Shown: positions 1 through 10,424 of the stretch, piece after piece
Layout: each line of letters opens with the position of its first letter
Numbering within the stretch: position 1 is the first letter of the stretch
Source: Oehlia diaphana
Taxonomy: Eukaryota; Glomeromycota; Glomeromycetes; Glomerales; Glomeraceae
Reading direction: 5' to 3'
DNA length: 64,000 bases
NCBI GenBank assembly: GCA_003833135.1
Contig: QZLH01000059.1
Coordinates: 98,423-162,422 of the forward strand
Made by a program: the position numbers and the translations under genes
The notes under the pieces: generated by a model
What the model saw: only the letters and a program-made list of their open reading frames with translations
What the model was told of the DNA's origin: nothing
The model's database searches: none

Positions 1-1738
1 ATAACACGTGGCATATAATATATATAATATCGTAGTATAAGTATAATTGTATATACAATGTAATTACTGTATGTTATATTAAAATTTAAATCTTTTCTAA
101 TAACAGATAATCCGACTAGCCGAGTTAACCTGAGTATCCGACAATCCCGACAATAAAATTTTCAAGTGTCCACTTCCACTATATTTCGAATTTTGCTGTA
201 ACGGTTAGGAAGATATTGAAGACGGGTTATTCGGGTTATTCGGAAGTTCCGTTAAGTCTTCATAATATATATAATTCTAAGCTAGTCATTTCTGCCAAAA
301 TTAATCGTAATTCTGGCAGAAATGTTATGATGCTAATTGTACATACTGGAATTTTGTATGCGAATTACTTGCAAATGACGGATTGAATCTGGATACTCAA
401 AAATTCTTGACGGGGACGAAATTTTTTTTTATTCCGGAAACAATCACTAAATCCTATACGATTACATCACTTTGTAAATTGAAAATATTTTTTTTTAATA
501 CATAATATGTTTAAGTATAAAGTACTGGAATTTATATTTAACGTATTATAATCATTACTGGATGATTTGCAGTTATTTATCTAATCTGAATTTTTCAAAT
601 TGTTTAACTTCTGACAAGAATTGCTTCGAAGAAAATTTTGACGTTTGATAATATTTATATATACCGATAAATGCTATTCGAATGTGATATTCATTATTAA
701 ATCGCATCATTTCCAGCTAAATGTTGATTATACAAATTAGAAGTAATTACGTATATAAAGAATGTAATAAAAATGGGCCACTCTAATCGTAGCAAAATTG
801 GATTCAAATAAATCATATCTATCGGTCCAAGGATAAGTAAATGATTTATGAAGTTAGTCATGAAAGAAATTATCATTAGTACCAAACTATAAAGAGTGTT
901 TGTTTGAAATATACTCTATGGTTCTCATTCCTGTTTTTCTAATTAGATGAGAATTCTTAGTACTGTACATATGGTAGTAGGAAATAATTTTCTTAAATTT
1001 AATATATTTGGATTTCATTTTTGATTGGTAAATATATCTAGATTTAAAATATATAAATGTATACTTTATTACATGCTATCATCACCCAGATCTCATTTAA
1101 ATCTCATGAATTATTTTGTCACTTGATTTCTATTTGTCACGAATCATATGTTACTTGGTTACGTGACAATTACCGGGGATGGACAATCTCAAAGTATACA
1201 TCATATGTACGATCTTAATGAAAAAACTTATACTACGAATATTCGTTATATGTCAATAATGATAAATTAACACGAGAAACTGAAAAGGTGTTGGACTGTT
1301 AATTTTGATCTAATAAGCAAAAAATTCGGTATTCGGATCTTGTTACATATATATTGGCTCCACATGTCAATATACTTGGCAATACATACCGCTATAATGA
1401 TCACGGCGCAGAGTAAAAATGATCTCTGGAATTTATCATCAGAGAATTTTTCACGTAAATTTCGGGATAACCCGTCAAGCATGCTATTTATTCATTTAGT
1501 TACATGCAGTAATCAAAAATTTTTTGTTCTTGTCTAGCTAGATTTGATGAATATTAATTGGATAAACATGTGATATTCTTTTTGTAGAATTGGAATTGTA
1601 ATACTTATTGTTCTTCGCACCAGTTAGGTCTGTTCAATTCTGATTGATCGGATTTTTGATCGGGTTTGATTGTTGGATGATGTTATCGAATTTTACGATC
1701 AAAAAACCTGATTGTTGGGTGCATTTTATTTTGTGTAG

Positions 1739-2115
1739 ATTTTAAGGTGGGCGATATAATAAGTAAATATAAAATGAAGTTCAAATATGAATCTCGTAAG
1801 CTGAACGCTGAACTCCATAGTCAAGAATTGAGGCGTAATTATGAATTACAAATTAAGAAACCCGATATCGAATTGATGACACAAATGAAAGAAACAAAAT
1901 TACAAGTCGGGAAAGAATTTATACTCTTCTATGTGGATACAATTAAGTTATTAAAATATATGAGGTACTATTTTATTTATATAGTGCTGTTTCCTACTAA
2001 GTTACTTCGCCATTAACAATCTATTGTTTAGGGTTATGTGACTAAAGATCTTTTGGAATACTCAAGAAAGCAAATTCAAGAACTAATTGTGGCAATTCTC
2101 AAAGATTGCTTCTAA
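1739..2115 (+). pseudogene. Possible broken exon pair, function unknown
   Basis: An open frame of about 75 codons rich in Lys/Glu runs from an AG at 1737-1738 to a possible donor (AG|GTACTA) near 1963. A second open stretch after the AG at about 2031 reads GYVTKDLLEYSRKQ and stops near 2115. The two parts look like neighbouring exons of a coiled-coil-like protein, but joining them at the visible splice sites gives a stop after three codons, so the frame is off by one or two bases. There is no in-frame ATG at a sensible place. I do not recognise the family. It may be a decayed fragment or chance. Confidence 0.25.
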
Positions 2116-4001
2116 TATTTCTGTTCCATTTCTTGGAAATTTAGTATATAGTGATTTTAAGTTGAACAAATTCAGCTATAGTTAAATTTAATGAATTACT
2201 ATTACTTTCATACTCTTTAAATTAACATATTACTTCTGCTGGACAGTTAACTAATTTTAAAATTTATAAAAGTAAGGAGTTGTATTTTATTAAAGGTATT
2301 TTCGTAAATTTTTTGTTGTATTTGGATGTGTTTTTAATAAAGATACTGTACAATCTTTTATCATTGAGAACTTACGACGGTGATCGTCATCATCACTGTC
2401 ATCAAACTAAATTTGCGATTTCATTGGATGACATTATGTGAGGCGATAGAGAAATTCACGTTGGTCGATCATCTTTCATAGTGTTAGTCCTTCGCTTCGC
2501 TCCGGAAAATCATAGTAATTATTCTGGTAATATTTCTGGTAATATTTTATAAATCAATTATTTTGGATAAGATTATTATATGATAGGGAAAGAATTTTTT
2601 TTTTCAAAATTTTAAATGTTCTTTCGCAAAATTTCAACAGAAATTCTGGATTTATGAATATAAAGTACCTTCTAAACATTCAAAAATTTGGATGACATTC
2701 TGCTATAGGTGTAGTTCAGTGATTCTTTAGTACTGTAATATCATCATTTACCATTTCCAATAATAATCGAAAATTACGATAATATTATCAACAAATAACA
2801 TATAGTCTTAAGTAAATCGTTAAATATTATTACAGCATTTGTCAAAATAACACTTTTTTTCATTTGAAAATTACAAACTTTTTAAAGTAGAATGACATCC
2901 TTTAAAAATCTTGTTTTATGGTATGATAGGAAGAATGGAATAATAATTTTCGGTTAAAAGATCAATCTGGATTAATGCATTAATTCCACATATCGAAGTT
3001 GACAAATTCAGAGAAACAATGAACATAACACCGATGTATTTTTAATGATAAAATTTACGAAGTAAAGAAAATAAATATTTAAGATAGTAACTTAGAATAA
3101 TATGGCGTAACATTTGATTTGGCTACGCCATTTTATCACGTGATTTCGCAATAAATTATACAGTACTGTTACAGTACTGTTCATTGTTTGAGTTGTTTCA
3201 GGATTAATTTGAGATGATCTGAAGTACTAAACACGGGGTCATTTTATGTCTTATTCACTTTGAAAAATAATTTTAAAAATAAAATATTCCAATTCTGCTT
3301 TTTTATTATTGAAAACAAGAAAAGTCTAATTCATTATGAGTATCCAATATCCATAAAACTGGTATTAGAACGGTACCTCAATATAATAAATACTATGTAA
3401 TAGAATCATAAGGAAATATAGCATAAATATAAGAGAATAACTTGATGTAGTCAATAATTAGAACCCAGTCAAAACAACTATCAATAAAATTTTCAAAATT
3501 TATATGTAATCAATATACTTTTTAAAACTTCACTAATAATCCTGAAATACTCTTAATATTTAGAATATTCACGTCAAATTTGGAAGATATCTTCTCATTT
3601 ATCAATAACTTCATTCCTGTGTAATAATTGATAGATTAGAGCGTACGAAAACATAAAGTGTGTTTAGGATGCAAGATTCTCATTTATTATGGTAAGTAAA
3701 AGAAAATTTTAACAACTCGTGCAATTTCACATATAAAAGAAATTTTCTTACTACTTTCAAAGAAATCGGACAATTATCAATTTACCGTATATACAAATGA
3801 ATTAACAATTTAACGCATATACAAATGAAATCTATTTACTAGATAAGAAGTTCATATCGACGACAAACAGGTTTATATTGAAGAAGCGTTACATGATGAG
3901 TTTTATCATATCGGCGGGTTTGGTTCATCGCAATTATAAAATATTTTTCGTGTAATATCAAATCGATCAGCGTACACAGGATTTATCGTCGTTGTCAAAT
4001 T

Positions 4002-4356
4002 AGTGCGACCCCCTGCGTGTCATCCCCTAAGGAAATCGATTTCCAAAAATTTGTGAAAACCCGGAATTTTCCTGAATAACTATGTGGGAAAGGACAAATT
4101 ATTAGCGATTCCAGAGGAAATCTTGGGAAATTCTCAGTTATAAAGGTAGTTTGCTTATAAAAAAGTGTTTATATTAACAAAGTTTTATCACTCACTTATA
4201 AACAAACTATTTGAATAATTGAAAATTTCCTGAGATTTCCTCTGGAAATCACTAGCAATCGGACCTTTTCTACAAAGTTATTCAGAAAAATTCCGGGTTT
4301 TCCACATTTGCGAAAACCGATTTCCTTAGGGGGTGACATACAGGGGGGTCGCATTA
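4002..4356. mobile_element. Foldback MITE, about 350 bp, TA-flanked
   Basis: Almost the whole segment is one imperfect inverted repeat with arms of roughly 165 bp. The left end reads TTAGTGCGACCCCCTG and the reverse complement of the right end reads TTAATGCGACCCCCCTG. Matching continues inward through a GGAAATCG segment and a CCAGAGGAAATCT segment. TA dinucleotides at 4002-4003 and 4355-4356 fit a Tc1/mariner-type target duplication, although TTA is also possible. No coding capacity is present, so it is a non-autonomous element. Confidence 0.75.
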
Positions 4357-5422
4357 ATTTGAAAACAGCTAACCATTTTTATCGGATATCCTTTAGCTAT
4401 ACCAATCCGGATACGCTACATGCTTTTGCCTTTATTTTTAATTAATAAATAAATGATTAAATGTATTTACAAACTTTATATAATTTTTAAACGTAAACGA
4501 AAAAAGTCAACGTATAAGGTGAATTTGCAGATCAATTGAATTATTTTATTTAAAACAAAAAAACTTAGTATAAAAACCCGGTTCAACCCATCTAACATAG
4601 TTAACAACCCATCTAACTTATGGTAGGTCATTTTTAAGTTGTATGAATAGTTATAGTAAATAGTTTTTTTTATTTTTCAGCTATTTTTTCTGTTTCTATT
4701 TTTTTCTTTGGAAAAAAAAATTTTGTTCTAACTTCTTTTTTTTCTTTTGTAGTTTCCTATTTACAAAGATATTTTTAGAGATATATATTGAAGGAAGCTA
4801 AAACTTGCTTCTTCAACACTTTTTATCTTTATTCTGTCATAGCGGAGGATTATTTTGAACGATTTTTAATTAAGGTGGCTTAGCAATAACACGTGATATT
4901 GCGGATGAATCAAACCCGCCCATATGTTTAATATCGGAAGTCATTGGTGAAGTAGCTCTGAGAGTCAAAAGATGTTTCGAACACATGATGCGGTGAGTTA
5001 TTTCCTATGCCCTATAAAAACAAAATGTATTAAATTTGTAGCTCATGTGTAATAAATGTCTAAAAAAGCATCAGACATAAATCGGATAAAATAGTGCTTT
5101 TCTAGACTTTTTACATGTGAATACAAATATAAAATGAATTTAACACATAGGAATGCTAAGAAAGGAAAGAATCTCTCTGTTATATTGTTCTACACAAGGT
5201 GCTCGGTCATTAGAATTATCATCAATACTTTGCTTTTTACTAACTGTATGCCATAATGGAAAGCCACATATATTTACTTGAGGAACCTTTCATATTTGAT
5301 TCAATATTGATCACATGACTCTGCAAATTGATTAGCATTAGTCATCTGAAGTGCAAGATATATCAAGATATATGAATATATTATCATAAAATTTTTTTTA
5401 CAACACATTTTCTTTTAAAAAA

Positions 5423-6772
5423 ATGATTTCAACACTTCCTACTGATTGTCTTAACCAAATTTTCGAGTGCTTAGAGGAAGACAAAGTTACTTTACATTCT
5501 TGCTTACTGGTAAATCGTCTTTGGTGCAGAATTTCCGTTGAAATATTGTGGAGAAATATTTGGGAATTTGAAAAAATAAGGACTTTAATCGCTTGTCTTC
5601 CTAACGAATTAAAAGACTTTCTACTTAATAATGGAGTCACTTCAATTTCAATCTCAAAACCTCCATTGTTTAATTATGCATCATTTTGCAAAGTTATTTC
5701 AATTCGATATCTATTATTTGAAGATAACGAAATTTTATCTAAAAATCAAAAAAACTATTTGATAACCAAAGAAATATTGAAAATGTTTATGAGACAAATT
5801 TCTTCTTTAAAAAAAATGGATTTTAGTTTTATGGAATATTATGATGATTATGCTTGCTATGATGATGATTTTTATAAAAATTATAATTTTTTAAATTTTA
5901 TTAATTTTCCTGGAGCAAAAGATTGTTTAAAAAATCTTTCAGAATTGAAATGTTACTCATACATGAATTCTGAATTTTTTTTTCAACTATCTAAAATATG
6001 TCGCAATATAAATTATTTAGTTATAATATTTGAAAAAATTGCTTCAGTTGGAATAAAAGATTTGATTCTTTCTCAAAATAATTTAAAATCCATATCATTT
6101 AGCGGTTGTAATAGTTGCAATGAGAGTAATTTTGATGATGATATACTTAATTATTTCACATTGTCAAATACTTTAACAAAATTATTTTTAAGTGGAACAT
6201 CACTACCATCCATTTTTACTAAAATTATGTTTTCAAACTTCCGAATTTTAATATTAGATTTTTATCCAGTTAATCATGTTGATATATTGACTAAATTTTT
6301 AGTAAATAATGGAAAGAATTTAGAAGAACTTGAACTTGTACTAAGTAATTGTGTGAATTCAGTTATTAATAATTCAATAAATTTAGCTATAGCTAAATAT
6401 TGTCCAAGCTTAAAATCATTACATACAGAATTTAAAAGAATAGAAGAATTAATTATGATTTTTGATAATTGTCAACAATTAGAAAGTATTAGAATTTCTA
6501 GTGATAAGTCATTAGGAGGAAAAAAACTGTTAGAAATTGTTGCTAAATATTCTCCTAAAAATTTTCATGAATTAAATTTATTTCATGCAAAATTACATTC
6601 AAAAGATTTGGAATCATTTTTTATTAGTTGGAAAGATCGTGTATCACAAAGACCATTTTCATTTATCTATGATGGTGATGGTCCTGTAAATAATAACAAA
6701 ACCGGGAAATTAATTAAAAAATACAAAGCCTTAGATGTTATTAATAAATTTGAGAAAAGAAATAGACGTTGA
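5423..6772 (+). CDS. F-box protein, divergent LRR-like family (copy 1)
   Basis: Intact, intronless 449-residue protein. The F-box is at about residues 4-45: LPTDCLNQIFECLEEDK, then SCLLVNRLWCRISVEILWR, with the expected Leu/Pro start and the Leu-Trp end. F-box proteins bind Skp1 and bring substrates to SCF ubiquitin ligases; the rest is a degenerate Leu/Ile/Asn-rich repeat region that would choose the substrate. The C-terminal block GGKKLLEIVAKYSPKNFHEL and ESFFISWK recurs in every copy in this window, which ties them into one family. The start is the first ATG, 23 bases after a run of pyrimidines. The substrate cannot be told from sequence. Codon use is very AT-biased like the surroundings. 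Confidence 0.9.
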   Translation: MISTLPTDCLNQIFECLEEDKVTLHSCLLVNRLWCRISVEILWRNIWEFEKIRTLIACLPNELKDFLLNNGVTSISISKPPLFNYASFCKVISIRYLLFEDNEILSKNQKNYLITKEILKMFMRQISSLKKMDFSFMEYYDDYACYDDDFYKNYNFLNFINFPGAKDCLKNLSELKCYSYMNSEFFFQLSKICRNINYLVIIFEKIASVGIKDLILSQNNLKSISFSGCNSCNESNFDDDILNYFTLSNTLTKLFLSGTSLPSIFTKIMFSNFRILILDFYPVNHVDILTKFLVNNGKNLEELELVLSNCVNSVINNSINLAIAKYCPSLKSLHTEFKRIEELIMIFDNCQQLESIRISSDKSLGGKKLLEIVAKYSPKNFHELNLFHAKLHSKDLESFFISWKDRVSQRPFSFIYDGDGPVNNNKTGKLIKKYKALDVINKFEKRNRR

Positions 6773-7837
6773 GGTAGAAGACGTCTAGATTTTTTGAATA
6801 AAAGTGAATTAAGATTCACTTATAATTATATGTTCCTACTAAATATATTAAATCATATTAAAATGATTATTATAAGTAAATTCGTGTATTCTACAGTACA
6901 AAGCAAAATTAAGAAATATACTGTACATCATATTTTACATCATTTTTGAATACTGAGAGAAAATTTTATATATGAACCATTCTCCACCCTTACATGGGGG
7001 CGAATCATGGAGAAATATTACGGCACATTACACCAATTCGGCATTACACTGGTGTAATACTAGTGTAATACTTACTATTTTAATATGAATCTTTGAACAA
7101 AATTTGGTGTAATAAATATTCACCAATACGAAATATCTGAAATAATTACGCATGTATACTCGCATTTTCCCTCTTCTTTCCTTTCCCTTCCTCTCTCACT
7201 TTCTCTCTTCACGCACCCTTTACTTCCTCACTCTTTCCTTCTTACTCTTTTCTCACATCCTTTTTTCGCCTTTTCCCTTCCACTTCGTCCTTTACCCTTA
7301 CTTTTAGTCTCTTCCCGTGAGTACTTTTTTTTTATTTTCAATTCCATAAACTTTCTTTCTTAAGAGAGATCGATTCCAAACATTTTTTATAATTTGCTAA
7401 AAATTGTATTGATTTAATTCATAAAAAGTAATTAAAGAAGGATTGATTATTATAACGCAATACAGTACTACTAACATAACGTTTTCTACGAATTTTATTA
7501 TAATTGATGTTGGTTAGGCGACAATTATTTAAATTTTCTTAACGAAATAGTTTGTTAATGATATTGATATAATATTTCACGTTTTATCTGATTTTTTCCA
7601 AAAACTATTATTAATGAATTCCAATAATAAATTATTGGCGGCGATTTTATCATCATCCAAATTTGATCCGTTAATTCATATATATATTTAGGGGTACTGA
7701 TATACAGTATACTGATACACTTTATTTATCAGGCATTTACTAATTGATGATTTATGATAGTACAACCAGTTACTAAGTTGTATAATAAATACCTATTACG
7801 TAAGCCTGATAAAACAGTTACAACGTGACCTCGTAAC
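6773..7837. other. Intergenic, no gene seen
   Basis: No coding signal is seen. At 7026-7070 the motif GTGTAAT or its complement recurs several times in both orientations, forming a weak hairpin. At 7164-7317 there is an almost pure pyrimidine tract of about 150 bases (C/T on the plus strand), which stands out from the A/T-rich background. Confidence 0.6.
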
Positions 7838-8046
7838 TAGTGTTTTGATCCGGATAAAAAATATTTTAAATGAGATTATTGCCGAAAAAAGATTGTAAAT
7901 CTCAGCTCTGAATAGACTATAATTTCGACCAGAATATTTAATATATTATGAATCAAAAAATTGGTAATTCTGATAGTTCCATCCTGAATTAACCGAAATG
8001 GATACCGGATAAAAACCGGATAAAACCGCTTCGGATCCAAACACTA
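7838..8046. mobile_element. hAT-type MITE, 209 bp, with 8-bp target duplication
   Basis: The element is bounded by terminal inverted repeats TAGTGTTTTGATCCG (left) and TAGTGTTTGGATCCG (right, reverse complement), 14 of 15 matching. It is flanked by identical 8-bp direct repeats CTCGTAAC at 7830-7837 and 8047-8054. An 8-bp duplication and a TAGTG-type end are features of hAT transposons. At 209 bp without any open frame it is non-autonomous. Confidence 0.85.
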
Positions 8047-8067
8047 CTCGTAACTGCGTGCCTTACA

Positions 8068-8173
8068 TGTATTTGCAATAAGAATATGATCAGTGAGCTG
8101 CGCTCAGTAAATCCCACCAATCATATTGCTTATTGCAATACAACAGTTACTCGGCACGAAGTGCCGAGTAACT
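8068..8173. repeat. Compound inverted repeat with perfect 13-bp hairpin
   Basis: The segment contains an imperfect inverted repeat (TTGCAATAAGAATATGATC against GATTGG...ATATTGCTTATTGCAA) around an inner TGAGCTGCGCTCA. It ends in a perfect 13-bp hairpin at 8145-8157/8161-8173 (AGTTACTCGGCAC, loop GAA). It looks like a small structured non-autonomous element, but no target duplication was identified. Confidence 0.55.
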
Positions 8174-8619
8174 ATTAAATATTGTATATTTTTCTAGCGA
8201 CCTGCGGGATTAATGAACTTGAACCATATAGTAAATTGTGCACACAAAATGAACTAAAAAATGATCGACGTTCATCATACTAATTTATACAAGTATTTAG
8301 GCGCACTAAAGGAGAAACTGATATTTCCCATTGGTAACGATAAAATAATCGGATGAACCCGATGAATCGATTAATGTACAAAATAATCCTATAAATATGT
8401 GCTGAAGAATTTACTGGAGATTATTTATATTATTTATCGATCGGTATTTCCGATAAACACGAATCCAATTTAAATGAACAAAGAAAAATCATAATAAATT
8501 TAACAGAAACATGTTACATGTTACACAATTCAAATAATTCAATAATTCACTATTAATTTATATAAGGTAATCTAGATATGATCAAATTTTTTAATTATAT
8601 ATTATGGATTTGAATACTC
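8174..8619. other. Intergenic, 3' side of F-box copy 2
   Basis: This is AT-rich sequence downstream of the minus-strand F-box gene. I see no gene and no clear repeat structure. Confidence 0.5.
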
Positions 8620-10062
8620 TTATTCAAATTTTTTAATGATACCCAAATTTTTATATTTTCTAATTATTTTCTTATTTTTGCTATTTTTTATAAATTTACT
8701 ATCATTAACAATAAAAGAAAGTGATTTTTGAGGTATACGGGTTTTCCAATTAATAAAAAACGATTCCAAATCATCTTTTCTTAATTTTACATAATTACAT
8801 AATGTCAGTTCATGAAAATTCTTGGGTGAATATTTAGCAACTATTTCCAATAATTTCTTTCCTTCAAAATATGGTTTATCACATAAAGTTTTAAAGCTTT
8901 CTAATTGTTGACAACTACTAAAGATAACCGCTAATGATTCTATTTCATCAAATTTGAATTGAGTATATAGTGATCTCAGATTCGGACAAAATTTTGCTAT
9001 AGCTAAATTTAACGAATTATTACTATTACATCCATATACATTAAATTCCCTCAAATTCCTTCCATTATTTTCTAAAAATTTAATCAACATTTCAAATTCC
9101 GAATATCCATAATATAATTTTAAAATTTCTAAGTATGGAAAAATAACGTATTGTAATTCTTTAAAATCTTCAAATCCTGATGATAAATCAAGTTCTTGTA
9201 AATTTGTAAATTTGGTAAAAAATGATGATGTTGATATTCCTTGTAAAAATAATTTCGTCAGTGTTTTTGCATGTTTTGTTAATGAAGGTACGATCTTTGC
9301 GCAATCTATATCCTCTTTATCATCATAATCAATACACCGCTTAACTGATAAAGATTTTAAACCATTTTGTGAAAAAATCAAATCATTTAATCCATCCAAA
9401 TTTGTAATACTGAATTCTATAGTTAATGATTGAATATTATGGCATATTTTAGATAATTGATAAAAAAATTCAGAATTGATGTTCGAGCTACATCTCATTT
9501 CTGATAGATTTTTTAAACAATCTCTTGCACCGGAAAAATTAATAAAATTCGGAATTTTGCTACCATAAATATCGGAGTAATAAACCAGTTTTTTTAAAGA
9601 AGGAATTTCTTTCATAAACATTTTTAACATTTCTTGTGCTATCAAATAGTTTCTTTCTCTTAGTAAAATAAAAGATTCATGATTTGTGGTAATTTTTTTA
9701 AATTCATCATCGATTATCATTAGATCAAGAATTGAAAGAACTTTGCAAAATGATGGATAATTAAATAATGGAAATTTCGAAGTTTGGGTTGGAATAAAAA
9801 CACCTTTGTTAAATAAAAGTTCTTTTGATTCATTAGGAAGGCAAGCGATTAAAGTATTGAAAATTTTTGATAACGCGTCCAGTTGATATAATACAGTATC
9901 CCAAATGTTTCTCCATAATATTTCAACAGAGACTCTACACCAAAGACGACTAACTAATAAACATGAATGCAAAGCGACTTTATTATCATCTAAACATTCA
10001 AAAATTTTCTTAAGACAATCGATGGGAAGTACGGGAAGTTGGGAGGGCATTTTACTATTCAT
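8620..10062 (-). CDS. F-box protein, same family (copy 2)
   Basis: Intact intronless 480-residue protein on the minus strand. The F-box lies at about residues 10-52 (LPIDCLKKIFECLDDNK, then SCLLVSRLWCRVSVEILWR). The middle is Leu/Ser/Asn-rich and LRR-like, with the family landmarks NFSGARDCLKNLSE and a C-terminal FEGKKLLEIVAKYSPKNFHE block. The predicted role is substrate receptor of an SCF ubiquitin ligase. Translation could start at Met1 or at Met5, 12 bases downstream; both precede the F-box. It is divergent in orientation from copy 1, and its promoter side faces the tandem-repeat array. Confidence 0.9.
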   Translation of the reverse strand: MNSKMPSQLPVLPIDCLKKIFECLDDNKVALHSCLLVSRLWCRVSVEILWRNIWDTVLYQLDALSKIFNTLIACLPNESKELLFNKGVFIPTQTSKFPLFNYPSFCKVLSILDLMIIDDEFKKITTNHESFILLRERNYLIAQEMLKMFMKEIPSLKKLVYYSDIYGSKIPNFINFSGARDCLKNLSEMRCSSNINSEFFYQLSKICHNIQSLTIEFSITNLDGLNDLIFSQNGLKSLSVKRCIDYDDKEDIDCAKIVPSLTKHAKTLTKLFLQGISTSSFFTKFTNLQELDLSSGFEDFKELQYVIFPYLEILKLYYGYSEFEMLIKFLENNGRNLREFNVYGCNSNNSLNLAIAKFCPNLRSLYTQFKFDEIESLAVIFSSCQQLESFKTLCDKPYFEGKKLLEIVAKYSPKNFHELTLCNYVKLRKDDLESFFINWKTRIPQKSLSFIVNDSKFIKNSKNKKIIRKYKNLGIIKKFE

Positions 10063-10424
10063 TTTTAAAAGATTTTATAAAAAGGGCTAAAAAAAAATTA
10101 AAAAAAATGAGTCATAAAGAGAATAGTCCTTTTTATATTATTTATATTACTTATAATATTATAACAGTGTTGAAACAGAAGTCATGTGAATGTAAATTCA
10201 TAATTAATAGATTAGTCAGATTATAGTTTAGTATTTATTAAAATCTACATATTAGTATGACATATAATCTTGATGATCTATACTTTAATATAATATTAGA
10301 TTAATTGATTTTTTTCTGTAGATAAGAAGATAGTAATTAATGTCATCAAAATATCAAATCATTACAAAAATCATGATCTTTGATAGCAGCTGTAAAGTAA
10401 ATTTGAATTTTCCGACAATTTCTG
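10063..10424. other. Promoter side of F-box copy 2
   Basis: AT-rich upstream region of the minus-strand F-box gene. No specific regulatory motif is recognised. The tandem array begins close to 10425. Confidence 0.4.

Larger units (their letters stand above)
1..5422. other. AT-rich intergenic region with transposon debris
   Basis: No complete gene is visible upstream of the first F-box gene. The sequence is AT-rich, with short inverted repeats (a 10-bp stem at 288-297/314-323), small tandem duplications near 2522-2550 and one foldback element listed separately. A weak coding-like stretch near 1739-2115 is also listed separately. The short open frames elsewhere here start at non-ATG codons or lack any recognisable protein pattern. 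Confidence 0.6.
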
